The translations under genes and the position numbers were made by a program. Positions 17,917 to 27,810 of a stretch of DNA of 64,000 nt are shown piece by piece. Below the pieces are notes generated by a model. The model was not told the origin of the DNA, ran no database searches, and saw only the letters and a program-made list of their open reading frames with translations. The stretch is from Ruminococcus sp. AF46-10NS (lineage in GTDB: Bacteria > Bacillota > Clostridia > Lachnospirales > Lachnospiraceae), in contig NZ_QRNF01000014.1 of NCBI RefSeq assembly GCF_003474435.1, forward strand, positions 1-64,000. Direction: 5' to 3'. Each line of letters starts with the position of its first letter. The stretch's first letter is position 1.

Positions 17917-19762
17917 CTCCTTTAAATTTCATAGCTCCACATGCGGAACATTTCTGACGGCAGTTTTCTGTCACAACGCCTTCTTTTGCACGCTGCCATT
18001 CACGTTCCAGGAATTTACGGCTGACACCGGTATCAATGAAATCCCACGGCAGGATCTCATCTAGGCTTCTCTCTCGAAGTGTGTAGAATGTCATATCCAC
18101 GCCACATTCAGCCATAGCTTCCTTCCAGATATCATAATCAAAATTTTCTGTCCAGGCGTCATAAAGAGCACCTTTTTCATAAGCTTTCAATATTACATCC
18201 GCGCATCGTCTGTCCCCACGTGCGAGAAATCCTTCCAGAGCTGTTACATCCGGTTCATGCCAGTTATAACGGATACTTCTCTGATTCAGCTGGGCGCGAA
18301 CTTCATTTTTAACCACTTTGGCTTTTTCCACAAAATCCTGCTCTGTATACATTGGTGCCCACTGAAATGGGGTAAACGGCTTCGGTACAAAGAAAGAAGT
18401 GCTGACGTTGATCTGTACCTTGCCTTTACGCTGTTCTTTCGGAACCACCTCATAATAGGTCTCTGCGATCTTCTGTGCCAGATGGGCAATTCCCTTCATA
18501 TCGTCTTCTGTTTCTGTTGGAAGACCGAGCATAAAGTAAAGCTTCACCTGATTCCAGCCGCCCTTGAATGCTTCGCCTGCACCATGAAGGATCACTTCCT
18601 CTGTCAGACCTTTGTTGATAACGTCACGAAGTCGCTGAGAACCAGCTTCCGGAGCAAAAGTCAGGCTGCTTTTCTTTACATCCTGCACTTTGCTCATAAC
18701 ATCCAGCGCAAAAGCATCAATTCGAAGAGACGGCAGGGAAATGTTGATTGCTTTTCCGTGGAATTCCTCGATCAGGAAATTCACCAGTTCTTTCAGCTGG
18801 GAATAGTCACTGGAACTTAAAGAACTGAGGGAAATCTCCTCATGACCTGTATTTTTCAGCATAATACGCGCAGATTCTTTCAGAGTTTCCACATCACGTT
18901 CACGGGTCGGACGGTAGATCATACCTGCCTGACAGAAACGACAGCCTCGAATGCATCCTCTCTGGATCTCAAGAGTTACACGATCCTGTGTTGCCTTAAT
19001 GTGAGGAACAACCGGTGCCTCCACAGCACGATATTCTTTCTCCATATCAATGATCAGCTGTTTCTGAACCTTCTCAGGAACATCATCCACCGTCGGTGCA
19101 AAGGATGCGATCGTACCATCTTCTTTATAGGTAACTTCATAGAGAGACGGAACATAAATTCCAGGAATCTTAGCTGCTGCCAGAAGAAAATCCTTCCTGC
19201 TGCCTCCATCCTTTTTATTGGCCTTGTACGCATCAAAAAGTGCATCATAAACAGTTTCTCCCTCTCCAATATAGAACAGGTCAAAAAAAGGTGCCAGCGG
19301 CTCCGGATTATACGCACAGGCACCGCCACCGATCACAATAGGGAAATCCTCACCACGGTCTACGCTCTTCAACGGGATACCACTGAGATCCAGTACCTGC
19401 AGAATATTGGTGTAGCACATTTCGTACCCGATCGTAATTCCAAGAAAATCAAAATCCCGGATCGGTTCCTGGGACTCCAGTGCAAATAACGGGATTTTCT
19501 CCTCTCGCATCACCTTATCCAGATCCGGCCATGGAGAAAAGAGACGCTCACACCATACATCCTCGCGCTGGTTGAACATGTTATAGAGGATCATCATGCC
19601 GAGGTTTGACATGCCGATCTCGTAAACATCCGGGAAGCACATTGCAAAACGGATATCTACCTCATTTTTATCTTTCATTACAGAGTTGACTTCACCGCCG
19701 ATATAGCGGGCAGCTTTGTCAACCTTCATTAAAATTTCATCGCTTAATGCTAGAGTTCTCAT
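17891..19762 (-). CDS. TIGR03960 family B12-binding radical SAM protein
   Basis: A protein of 623 residues with an N-terminal B12-binding-like domain (about 40-190; IVIGGGACAYNPEPLAPF) and a radical SAM domain with the cluster motif CIRGCRFC (about 270-277). The region DEILPWDFIDTGVSRKFL and a Cys-rich C-terminus (ENCRQKCSACG) are typical of this family, which works with the TIGR03936 protein encoded next. Substrate unknown; first gene of the three-gene run ending in RNase E/G. Confidence 0.92.
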   Translation of the reverse strand: MRTLALSDEILMKVDKAARYIGGEVNSVMKDKNEVDIRFAMCFPDVYEIGMSNLGMMILYNMFNQREDVWCERLFSPWPDLDKVMREEKIPLFALESQEPIRDFDFLGITIGYEMCYTNILQVLDLSGIPLKSVDRGEDFPIVIGGGACAYNPEPLAPFFDLFYIGEGETVYDALFDAYKANKKDGGSRKDFLLAAAKIPGIYVPSLYEVTYKEDGTIASFAPTVDDVPEKVQKQLIIDMEKEYRAVEAPVVPHIKATQDRVTLEIQRGCIRGCRFCQAGMIYRPTRERDVETLKESARIMLKNTGHEEISLSSLSSSDYSQLKELVNFLIEEFHGKAINISLPSLRIDAFALDVMSKVQDVKKSSLTFAPEAGSQRLRDVINKGLTEEVILHGAGEAFKGGWNQVKLYFMLGLPTETEDDMKGIAHLAQKIAETYYEVVPKEQRKGKVQINVSTSFFVPKPFTPFQWAPMYTEQDFVEKAKVVKNEVRAQLNQRSIRYNWHEPDVTALEGFLARGDRRCADVILKAYEKGALYDAWTENFDYDIWKEAMAECGVDMTFYTLRERSLDEILPWDFIDTGVSRKFLEREWQRAKEGVVTENCRQKCSACGAMKFKGGVCLEGKN

Positions 19763-19804
19763 AATATTCCTTTCAGAAGTTGTTGTTTAACATAATGTTA
19801 AGCA

Positions 19805-19856
19805 GGGAAAATCCCCCACAATGTTCCCATTATATACGGAATGGTGGGGGATTTCA
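19805..19856 (-). terminator. Hairpin terminator after the nuclease/ATPase gene
   Basis: Minus strand: AAATCCCCCAC and GTGGGGGATTT form a strong stem around a 25-base loop, with a weak T tract, 27 bases after the stop at 19883. Confidence 0.7.
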
Positions 19857-19882
19857 AGGGAGAGTCGGTCAGTTTACAGAAT

Positions 19883-21337
19883 TCATCGTATATGCTTTTT
19901 TTTCATCTGCAGGATCTCCAGCAGCACTTCATATACTGCCATATTCTCCCGTACCACCAGGGCAAGGCTCTCTTTTGCCTGATTCAGAAGATGAAAAAGA
20001 CTTCGTACATTAGAATATCCTCCCGTAGAACACCTGGATCTTAGATATCCGTTTTCATCATAATAATATTGTTCATCCAGCAATACGACGATCTTCTCCT
20101 CAGCTCTCACTGCCTGGACACCAAGCTGCCCGGAAGCCTCTTCTGTCCGCTCCTTAAATCCCTGTCTCACAAGATCATTCAGAAGCTTTTCCGCCTCACC
20201 ATCATTGTTGGCATACATCACCACAATATGCGGATACCATCTGGAGCTTCTTTTTTCCGGCAGATGTACCATGTTCTGGATAAAAGAGGACAGCTCCGCA
20301 TTGGTACGGATCCGGTTTGTCAGATGGAATTTCTGAATCCCCGGAAGCTTTCCCAGTCCCTCCACAATACTTCGATCCAACTCCTCCGGTGATATCACAT
20401 CTTCGGAATCACTGGAAAAGATCACAGGCCGGCGCTCACTCCAGGTAAGCAGAACAGACAATTTTTCCGAAGAAAGAAGATGTGATTCATCTACCAGAAT
20501 ACTGCTGTAACAACCAAGATCCGTTGACTCTCCCAGCTGATCATCTGCCAGAAAATCTATCCTCCTCAGACGCTCATGAAGAAGCTTCCATTCTTTTCCC
20601 GCCTCCTTGCAGTGAATGATACAAACTTTCTGACGCACAGACAGCCTCATTGCAATATCATAAAGCAGCAGGGTTTTTCCGGTTCCAGGAAGACCGCTGA
20701 ACCAGAAATATCCATTCCTTTCTCCCCGGATCCTCTTCAGGATCTGTCGTTCGATATCCCTCTGCTGCGAAGTAAGGAAATACTCCTTTTTGAGAAAGCG
20801 TTCCGGTTCTGTCAGTGGAGAGATCAGATACAGCTCTGCCTGAAACAGAGCTTCAATATCACCACCATAATCCTGGCCTTTTTTCTCCAGCGCAGCACAA
20901 AGCTTTTCCCATTCCCCATCCACGATGTGATCATGATTGGTCAGCCGTACCAGACGGTCTTCACTGCTGATATAGGTATATGACAGGATCGGTTTCCCAA
21001 AAACAGACAGATAATACCTGTTCTGGATCAGCTGTCTTCGAATGGCCTCATCCGATACACTGCCACTTTTAAGTTCAATATTTACAATCTGATCATCCTT
21101 AATCTGAAGAAGATCAAATTCCTTTCCAAGCTTCGGGATCTGGAACGAATAAAAAAGGCGGAGCTTATATACCTCCTCCATATGTAATTCCAGATGCTTC
21201 ACAAGAGCTTTCATACTTTCCAGTTCCCACTCTTTGATCCTGAGAAAAAAATCTCTGCCCGAAAGCTGGCGTTCCAGTTTCTGGATACATTCCATATTCT
21301 GATTTCTTGTAAGTGCATAAATTGATATTGCTTTCAT
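19883..21337 (-). CDS. PD-(D/E)xK nuclease-like and DUF2075 ATPase fusion protein
   Basis: A 484-residue protein. The N-terminal part (about 60-120) contains KEFDLLQI and VNIELKSG, spaced like the D...ExK active site of restriction-type nucleases (NERD-like). The C-terminal part is a DUF2075/SF1-like P-loop ATPase: Walker A GLPGTGKT (about 217-224), Walker B ILVDESHLLS, and an Arg motif in HLTNRIRTNAEL. Such proteins may act on nucleic acids in repair or defence; function unknown. It follows an AlkD-like gene on the same strand. Confidence 0.75.
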   Translation of the reverse strand: MKAISIYALTRNQNMECIQKLERQLSGRDFFLRIKEWELESMKALVKHLELHMEEVYKLRLFYSFQIPKLGKEFDLLQIKDDQIVNIELKSGSVSDEAIRRQLIQNRYYLSVFGKPILSYTYISSEDRLVRLTNHDHIVDGEWEKLCAALEKKGQDYGGDIEALFQAELYLISPLTEPERFLKKEYFLTSQQRDIERQILKRIRGERNGYFWFSGLPGTGKTLLLYDIAMRLSVRQKVCIIHCKEAGKEWKLLHERLRRIDFLADDQLGESTDLGCYSSILVDESHLLSSEKLSVLLTWSERRPVIFSSDSEDVISPEELDRSIVEGLGKLPGIQKFHLTNRIRTNAELSSFIQNMVHLPEKRSSRWYPHIVVMYANNDGEAEKLLNDLVRQGFKERTEEASGQLGVQAVRAEEKIVVLLDEQYYYDENGYLRSRCSTGGYSNVRSLFHLLNQAKESLALVVRENMAVYEVLLEILQMKKKHIR

Positions 21338-21358
21338 ATTTCAATCCTTACCAGCTGT

Positions 21359-22060
21359 TTATTTCCTTATCCGCAGTGTCCTGAGATAGTCCTTCTGTTC
21401 CTTCGTGATCCGATAACTTTCAATGGATTTCTGGATCGTCTTGTTATGAGTCCAGATGTCCATTCTCTGTTCTTCCAAAAATGGCAGGATCTTCTCATAC
21501 TGTTTTGCCAGTGCTGTTGCAAAATACCAGGCCCGCATCATATTTACATAGTATTCTTCCGAGCGGATGGATGCCACTTTCTCAGCATATTCCGGTTTAA
21601 ATTCTTCATCCAGATAATGACGCATCAGCATACTGATCCCGAACCGGATGGTATAAGGCTTATCCGATCCCATCCAGCGATAAATCTCCCGGATAAATAT
21701 ATCACGGTGTTTTTTCATCATATGGAGTGCCAGCAGATCACAGGTCGCCCAGTTATCAATATGCGGAAGAAAACGCTCCAGTTCTTTCAGACATTTATCA
21801 TAATCTCTGATCTGCTCGATCAGCAGGCCATGGAGATTATTTTCCTCATAATACTGATGGGGAAGAGCTTTCAGAAACATTTCAGATTCTTCTGTTTTTC
21901 CAAACTCTTTTGCAAATTTCCGGATCATCGGTGTCCGGATACCGATAATTTTTTCTTTTTTCACAGTCGGAATCAGCCTTGCATGAAAATCCCGATATCC
22001 TGTATCCCGCATTTCGAACAGTCTTTTCTGAACATCTCTGATCATTTCTTCCTGATTCAT
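21359..22060 (-). CDS. AlkD-like DNA alkylation repair protein
   Basis: HEAT-repeat DNA glycosylase-like protein, 233 residues. The motifs IIGIRTPMIRKFAKEF, DNWATCDLLA and YTIRFGISMLMRHYLDE match the DNA_alkylation family, whose members excise bulky or cationic alkylated bases without base flipping. Its start overlaps the NhaC stop by four bases, so they are coupled; the pairing with an antiporter has no obvious functional reason. Confidence 0.88.
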   Translation of the reverse strand: MNQEEMIRDVQKRLFEMRDTGYRDFHARLIPTVKKEKIIGIRTPMIRKFAKEFGKTEESEMFLKALPHQYYEENNLHGLLIEQIRDYDKCLKELERFLPHIDNWATCDLLALHMMKKHRDIFIREIYRWMGSDKPYTIRFGISMLMRHYLDEEFKPEYAEKVASIRSEEYYVNMMRAWYFATALAKQYEKILPFLEEQRMDIWTHNKTIQKSIESYRITKEQKDYLRTLRIRK

Positions 22061-23382
22061 TTATCATCCCCGCCTTTTACGCCAAAGATCGCGATCAGAG
22101 AACTCACAAGCAGAAGCATAGGATAAAACAGTTTCGGCATGATCTGAAAAGCAGAAAGTTCAAATCCCAATTCCTTTGCCGCCGAAATGGCAACCAGCAT
22201 CTGGGCTCCGTATGGGATCACCCCCTGGAAAATACAGGAAAATGTATCCAGGATGGAAGCTGTCTTTCTGGAAGTGATCTTATATTCCAGCGCCATTTCC
22301 TTTGCAATGGGGTTGGCCATAACAATAGCTACCGTATTATTGGCTGTTGCGATATCCATGGCTCCAACCAGAAGTCCCATACCAAGAAGTCCGCCTTTTT
22401 TCCCTTTAAAAACTCTCTGTATTCCGGAAAGCAGTGCTTCAAATCCACCATGCTCCCGGATCAGCGCACACATGGCAGCTACAAGGATAGCTACCATACA
22501 TGTCTCGAACATCCCGGAAACACCGGAGCCAATATTAGTCAGAAGCTCCACTGGCGTGATATGTCCTCCAAGAAGCATAATAAACGCTCCGGAGACAATT
22601 CCGATCAGAAGTACCACAAATACATTGATGCCGATAATCCCGCCGATCAGCACCAGAACATATGGAAGGATCTGCACAAGATGATAATCCTGTACCACTC
22701 TTCCCTGAATCTCTGTCTGAAAAGACAGAATAAGGATCAGGAGCAGTGTAACAATAGCTGCCGGAAATGCAATCCAGAAGTTTTCCCGGAATTTATCCTT
22801 CATCTGACAGCCCTGACCGTTGCAGGCTGCGATCGTAGTATCAGAAATAAAAGAAAGGTTGTCTCCAAACATGGCTCCTCCCATCACCGATGCCACGCAA
22901 AATGCCATATCAAAACCGGAAGCTTTTGAAACTGCTACCGCAATAGGGGTAAGAAGCGTGATGGTCCCAACAGAAGTTCCCATAGCCACAGATACGAAGC
23001 AGGCAACTACAAACAATACCGCAACGGAAAAACGTGCAGGTATCAGAGAAAGCATACAGTAGGCCACACTTTCTGCACTGCTGCGCCCCACAACACCCAC
23101 AAAAGATCCGGCAGTCAGAAAAATCAGAAGCATGGTGATGATATTTTTATCTCCTACTCCTTTTGCCATAAGCTCCAGCTTTCTGTCAAAACTGATCGTT
23201 CTGTTCTGAACACATGCCACCAGGATCGCAGCCAGAAAGGCAACAACAATCGGTACATTATAAAATCCCATGGGAATCTCCATCACATACTCAAACAAAA
23301 TCCCAAGTCCCAGATACAGGGCCAGAAAAACCCCGATAGGCAGCAGTGCAATCACATTTCCTTTTTTCTTCATTTCATCCAT
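22057..23382 (-). CDS. NhaC-family Na+/H+ antiporter
   Basis: Integral membrane protein of about 441 residues with roughly 11 hydrophobic segments. The motifs SVAMGTSVGTITLLTPIA and GGAMFGDNLSFISDTTIAA are typical of NhaC/ArcD-type antiporters (sodium/proton or malate-lactate exchange); the substrate cannot be told. The ORF is open to 23508, but the ATG at 23382 with AAGGG nine bases before it fits the start of the conserved region. Confidence 0.87.
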   Translation of the reverse strand: MDEMKKKGNVIALLPIGVFLALYLGLGILFEYVMEIPMGFYNVPIVVAFLAAILVACVQNRTISFDRKLELMAKGVGDKNIITMLLIFLTAGSFVGVVGRSSAESVAYCMLSLIPARFSVAVLFVVACFVSVAMGTSVGTITLLTPIAVAVSKASGFDMAFCVASVMGGAMFGDNLSFISDTTIAACNGQGCQMKDKFRENFWIAFPAAIVTLLLILILSFQTEIQGRVVQDYHLVQILPYVLVLIGGIIGINVFVVLLIGIVSGAFIMLLGGHITPVELLTNIGSGVSGMFETCMVAILVAAMCALIREHGGFEALLSGIQRVFKGKKGGLLGMGLLVGAMDIATANNTVAIVMANPIAKEMALEYKITSRKTASILDTFSCIFQGVIPYGAQMLVAISAAKELGFELSAFQIMPKLFYPMLLLVSSLIAIFGVKGGDDK

Positions 23383-23574
23383 AAAACAATTCCCTTCATC
23401 ACTCATTGTATTCCCGGTATTTTTTTCCGGGTGATCTGTGTCTATCATACCATATTTCCTTATCCCTGTCCTGCTGCCGTCATAAACTTCTTTACATTTT
23501 TGACACAATCCTGTTATCTTTGATATTTTTTACCTTATTTAACAAGATTTTCACTAATTAAATCACTCCATCCG

Positions 23575-23603
23575 TTGAAATTCAGAGTTTTTTTCAGTAT
23601 AAT
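23575..23603 (+). promoter_or_regulatory. pgi sigma-A promoter
   Basis: TTGAAA (23575-23580), a 17-base spacer, TATAAT (23598-23603). The gap between nhaC and pgi otherwise shows nothing notable. Confidence 0.8.
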
Positions 23604-23686
23604 TGGCTGTAGACAATTGTGAAAAAGATATCCAACATATTTATGATGATATCTCGGATCACAGTCATTAAAGGAGGAATATGATT

Positions 23687-25270
23687 ATGGCAACATGGAA
23701 AAATCTGGATACTCTTACATCTTACAGCGAGCTTAAGGATCTGAAAGATCATGTAAACATTGCCGAGGCAATGTCCGGTGAGCAGGGTGCAGAACGTGTA
23801 AAGAAGTACAGCACACCGATGGCAGCAGGTCTGGCTTACAATTACGCAGCCAAGGAAGTGGACGAGACTGTTCTTGACGCACTTTCCAAACTGGCTGACG
23901 AGGCAGAGCTGGTTGAGAAATTTAAGGAATTATACAACGGTGCAGTGATCAACACAGGCGAGAAACGTATGGTTCTTCACCATCTTGCACGTACACAGCT
24001 TGGAAATCCAGTTGTTGTTGACGGCGTGGACAAGCGTGAGTTTTACCTTGCACAGCAGAAAAAAGCTGCTGATTTTGCAGATAAAGTACATTCCGGTGAG
24101 ATCACAAATGAAAACGGTGAGAAATTCACAACTGTTGTACAGATCGGTATCGGCGGAAGTGACCTTGGACCACGTGCATTATATATCGCACTTGAGAACT
24201 GGGCAAAAGCTAACAACACATTCAAGATGGAAGCAAAATTCATCAGCAATGTAGACCCTGATGATGCAGCTGCTGTTCTTGCATCTGCAGATCTTGCTCA
24301 TTCCCTTTTCATCGTTGTATCCAAATCCGGTACAACACTTGAGACTCTGACAAACGAAGCATTTGTAAAAGATGCCCTCACAAAGGCAGGTCTTAACCCA
24401 TCCAGACATATGCTTGCAGTAACAAGTGAGACATCTCCTCTTGCCAAGAGTGATGAATACCTTACAGCTATTTTCATGGATGACTATATTGGCGGACGTT
24501 ACTCTTCTGTTTCCGGTGTAGGCGGAGCGATCCTTTCCCTTGCATTCGGACCGGACGTTTTCGCAGCAATCCTTGACGGAGCTGCTGAGGAAGATAAACT
24601 TGCAACAAACAAGAACATTCTTGAGAACCCGGATATGCTGGATGCCCTGATCGGTGTTTACGAAAGAAACGTACAGGAATATCCTTCTACTGCTGTTTTA
24701 CCGTACTCCCAGGCATTAAGCCGTTTTCCTGCACATCTTCAGCAGTGTGATATGGAGTCCAACGGTAAATCCGTAAACCGTTTCGGTGAACCTGTTGATT
24801 ATGTAACAGGACCTGTCATCTTCGGTGAGCCAGGAACAAACGGACAGCACTCTTTCTATCAGCTTCTCCACCAGGGAACCAACATCGTTCCGCTTCAGTT
24901 CATCGGCTTTAAGAAGAGCCAGCTCGGCGTTGATGTTGATATAGAGAACAGCACAAGCCAGCAGAAACTTTGTGCAAATGTTGCTGCTCAGATCGTAGCT
25001 TTTGCCTGCGGCAAGAAAGATGAGAACCTGAACAAAAACTTCAAGGGCGGCCGTCCTTCCAGTATCATCGTTGGTGAGGAGCTTACACCGAAGGCTCTTG
25101 GTGCCCTTCTTGCTCACTTCGAAAACAAGATTATGTTCCAGGGATTCGTATGGAACCTGAACAGCTTTGATCAGGAAGGCGTACAGCTTGGTAAAGTCCT
25201 TGCAAAACGTGTTCTTGCTCATGATACAGACGGAGCACTGAAGGTTTACAGTGATCTTCTTGACATCTGA
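23687..25270 (+). CDS. pgi: Glucose-6-phosphate isomerase
   Basis: Interconverts glucose-6-phosphate and fructose-6-phosphate in glycolysis. About 527 residues, i.e. the long class, not the ~450-residue form of bacilli. Motifs: QIGIGGSDLGPRAL, SKSGTTLETLTNE, GGRYSSVSGVGG, and MESNGKSVNRFGEPV with the catalytic Glu region and GEPGTNGQHSFYQLLHQG. Two ATGs are six bases apart; the second (23687) is nine bases from AGGAGG and gives MATWKN. Codon use is biased to frequent codons, as in a highly expressed gene. Confidence 0.97.
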   Translation: MATWKNLDTLTSYSELKDLKDHVNIAEAMSGEQGAERVKKYSTPMAAGLAYNYAAKEVDETVLDALSKLADEAELVEKFKELYNGAVINTGEKRMVLHHLARTQLGNPVVVDGVDKREFYLAQQKKAADFADKVHSGEITNENGEKFTTVVQIGIGGSDLGPRALYIALENWAKANNTFKMEAKFISNVDPDDAAAVLASADLAHSLFIVVSKSGTTLETLTNEAFVKDALTKAGLNPSRHMLAVTSETSPLAKSDEYLTAIFMDDYIGGRYSSVSGVGGAILSLAFGPDVFAAILDGAAEEDKLATNKNILENPDMLDALIGVYERNVQEYPSTAVLPYSQALSRFPAHLQQCDMESNGKSVNRFGEPVDYVTGPVIFGEPGTNGQHSFYQLLHQGTNIVPLQFIGFKKSQLGVDVDIENSTSQQKLCANVAAQIVAFACGKKDENLNKNFKGGRPSSIIVGEELTPKALGALLAHFENKIMFQGFVWNLNSFDQEGVQLGKVLAKRVLAHDTDGALKVYSDLLDI

Positions 25271-25283
25271 TAAGCAGATAAGT

Positions 25284-25316
25284 ACCGTCCCGGGATTTTT
25301 TTCGGGACGGTTTTTC
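25284..25316 (+). terminator. pgi terminator
   Basis: ACCGTCCCG and CGGGACGGT enclose a short T-rich loop and are followed by TTTTTCT. Confidence 0.9.
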
Positions 25317-25354
25317 TGTATATGTGACCTTAACCATGAAAGGAATTCTTAAAT

Positions 25355-26185
25355 ATGCAGCAGATAAAAATGATCGGTCTTGATCTGGACGGAACTCTTC
25401 TGAATACAAAAAAAGAGCTCACAGAAAATACCAGACGTGTTCTAAGGGAAGCTATTGATGCAGGGATCCTTGTTCTGATGGCTACCGGCCGGCCGTATAC
25501 CGGCATTCCCGAGGAACTGAGAAATTTTCCGGGGATCCACTACGCCCTCACCTCCAACGGAGCGAGAGTCCTTGATACAGACCATAATAAACTTCTTATC
25601 GAGCAGCTTCTTCCTATGGAAAGTGCAAAAAAAGCTCTTCGTATCTTCGAAAAATACGATACATTAAGTGAAATCTATTTTGACGGGCAAGGATATACAG
25701 ACGCTGCCAAGCTTGACAATGTGGGAAAATATCATCATGATCCCAATATGTGGGATTATGTTAGATCCACCCGTATTGCAGTTCCTGACATCTGGGATGT
25801 GATTGCTAAAGAGCACCGCAATATGGATAAGGTGCAGGCACTTTTTGCCAACCTGGATGAGCGTGCAGCTGCCTGGAAGGAATTAAGCGAACTTAAGGAA
25901 CTGGAGCTTGTCGGTTCCTTAAGCTATAATATTGAGATTAATGCAGCAGGTGTCAATAAAGGAACTGCCCTTGTTGCGTTGGGTAAAATGCTGGGAATTC
26001 CAAGAGAATCTATTATGGCATGCGGAGACGGCGACAACGATGTCCATCTTCTCCGGGAGGTTGGCTTCGGCGTAGCCATGGCCAATGCACAGTCACAGGT
26101 GAAGGAAGCAGCCGATTATATTACTACTTCCAATGACGAAGACGGTGTAGCACGTGCTATTGCAAAATTTGCGCTGCACCGATGA
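25355..26185 (+). CDS. Cof-type HAD-superfamily phosphatase
   Basis: Cytoplasmic sugar-phosphate phosphatase of the Cof/YidA type, 276 residues. HAD motif I is GLDLDGTLLNTKKEL (D9 and D11 region), motif II is LMATGRP, motif III lies near GTALVALGKM, and motif IV is CGDGDNDVHLL. A C2B cap lies between. Its substrate is not predictable. Independently expressed after the pgi terminator; ribosome site AAAGGA. Confidence 0.93.
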   Translation: MQQIKMIGLDLDGTLLNTKKELTENTRRVLREAIDAGILVLMATGRPYTGIPEELRNFPGIHYALTSNGARVLDTDHNKLLIEQLLPMESAKKALRIFEKYDTLSEIYFDGQGYTDAAKLDNVGKYHHDPNMWDYVRSTRIAVPDIWDVIAKEHRNMDKVQALFANLDERAAAWKELSELKELELVGSLSYNIEINAAGVNKGTALVALGKMLGIPRESIMACGDGDNDVHLLREVGFGVAMANAQSQVKEAADYITTSNDEDGVARAIAKFALHR

Positions 26186-26205
26186 GATATTCTATTATGT
26201 ATGCA

Positions 26206-26245
26206 AAAAGAACCGACAGTTTTTACGCTGTCGGTTCCTTTTTTA
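26206..26245. terminator. Terminator between the HAD phosphatase and the Ig-like protein
   Basis: AACCGACAG and CTGTCGGTT with a TTTTTT tract on the plus strand and AAAAAG on the other side, so it can serve both convergent genes. Confidence 0.85.
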
Positions 26246-26282
26246 TATAGAATGGATTGAATGGTAAAGCATTCACATTCGA

Positions 26283-27740
26283 TCAATATTCATATTTCCC
26301 TGCCGGTTGTTTGATCCTGGTAAGAAGATCATGCCAAGACTGATCCCAGATATACCATTTTCCGGTTTTGGAGTGCTTATATGTACAGATCCATCTGGAG
26401 CTGTCACTACCTGCAAAATCAGTAAATGATCTGTAGATCGCAGGAGTGGTCTGGGTCGGTTCAAAATACGGGATATCTTCACTGATGGAATTTCCCTTAC
26501 CCGGAAGTGTGTCCTGTCTTAGCGTAATGGAAATCGGTTTAGACGGGGTATAATTATTGGCCGGAGTTGCTCCATTCAGATAAGAATTGCCAAGATATTT
26601 ATATCCGTTATCTGCTTTCATACGATCCCTCAAAAAGTTTTTGTAATACTGGGTCATCTCTTTATTATTAAGATAAGAAAGCATCTCCTCGCAGTCCGTT
26701 GGATTGGTCGGTGTCCAGGTACGATATGCAAGGATCAGAAGTGCCATAGTCTTATATCGTCCGTCTGATGTTGTGATATCATACTGTTTCAGCTCTGCCG
26801 CATTGGTAGGGATCGTGGTAAAGGTGTAAGTATAGGTATTTATCGTTACATCAATGACTTCTTTCTGTCCTTTATTATTTGTAATCTCTTTTTTCGCAGA
26901 TTTAGTTCCTTTTTTAAGAACCGGTTCCACCTGCTTCTTTACTGTTTGTGTAACGCGAACAGTACAGCTGCCTCTCCAGGTGCTCTTATCCCTAACCCGG
27001 ATTTTTGTTGTTCCCAAATTCACCGCCGTTACTTTACCTTTGCTGTCTACGGTTGCAACAGACGGATCATCACTGGTCCATACAAGGATCTCTTTATAAT
27101 TTTTTACCTGAAGCTGTTTTACCGTCCCCTTATTCATGGTTAAGGTTGTTGCGCTCAATGACGGTTTCGGTGCTTCAGTCGGCTTTGGTGTTACAGTTGG
27201 CTTTGGTTTCGGTGCTGTCTTTACTGTAACTTTACATTTAAATTTTTTAGTATTAGCCTTCACAGTGATTACAGCTGAACCTTTTTTTACAGCTGTGATT
27301 TTCCCCCTGGAATTTACACGTACAATTTTGGGATTAGAAGATACATAAGTTACCTTCACTGTTGTACCATTTAATTTAATTGAAGATGTTTTCTTTTCTG
27401 TAAGGGTCAAAGAGGTTTTGCTGAGTTTCGGATCTTCTACTTTTACTACGCACTTATAGGATTTTTTATTTACTTTCGCTGTAATCGTCGCAGATCCTTT
27501 CTTTTTTGCCAAAACCTGACCTTTACTGGTAACTGTTGCAATATTTTTCTTTGAGGAACTCCATGTTACCTTCTTTTTGGTTCCTGTAACTTTAAGTGTT
27601 ATTTTTTCCCCTTTCAGAAGCGTGACTTTTGTCTTACTCAGTTTTGGTGCTGCCGCACTTACAGATACATTTCCCAATGCCATAGTAAAAACCAGAGCCA
27701 CTACAATAAAAAAACTGAGTATTCTTTTTTTCTTTTTCAT
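26283..27740 (-). CDS. Secreted protein with three Ig-like (BIG2) domains
   Basis: A 485-residue exported protein. The signal peptide (1-30) is KKKKR, a hydrophobic stretch and a cut after VSVSAAA. BIG2 domains lie at about 34-103, 105-175 and 190-262, each with a pattern like KGSATITAK or VTWSSS. A Pro/Thr linker KPKPTVTPKPTEAPKP precedes the third. The last 200 residues form an uncharacterised domain (TSDGRYKTMALLILAYRTW). No LPxTG or cell-wall repeat is seen, so it is probably secreted or loosely surface-bound. It lies next to a two-component system but has its own ribosome site. Confidence 0.85.
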   Translation of the reverse strand: MKKKKRILSFFIVVALVFTMALGNVSVSAAAPKLSKTKVTLLKGEKITLKVTGTKKKVTWSSSKKNIATVTSKGQVLAKKKGSATITAKVNKKSYKCVVKVEDPKLSKTSLTLTEKKTSSIKLNGTTVKVTYVSSNPKIVRVNSRGKITAVKKGSAVITVKANTKKFKCKVTVKTAPKPKPTVTPKPTEAPKPSLSATTLTMNKGTVKQLQVKNYKEILVWTSDDPSVATVDSKGKVTAVNLGTTKIRVRDKSTWRGSCTVRVTQTVKKQVEPVLKKGTKSAKKEITNNKGQKEVIDVTINTYTYTFTTIPTNAAELKQYDITTSDGRYKTMALLILAYRTWTPTNPTDCEEMLSYLNNKEMTQYYKNFLRDRMKADNGYKYLGNSYLNGATPANNYTPSKPISITLRQDTLPGKGNSISEDIPYFEPTQTTPAIYRSFTDFAGSDSSRWICTYKHSKTGKWYIWDQSWHDLLTRIKQPAGKYEY

Positions 27741-27784
27741 TCTGAATCCCCCCTTCTTACCTAGATTTTAGGAGGATTTTCCAA

Positions 27785-27809
27785 AAAAATCACTATCACT
27801 TATGATAGT
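27785..27809 (-). terminator. Terminator of the two-component operon
   Basis: Minus strand: ACTATCA-TAAG-TGATAGT (perfect 7-base arms) followed by GATTTTTTTGG, directly after the response regulator stop. Confidence 0.8.
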
Positions 27810-27810
27810 A

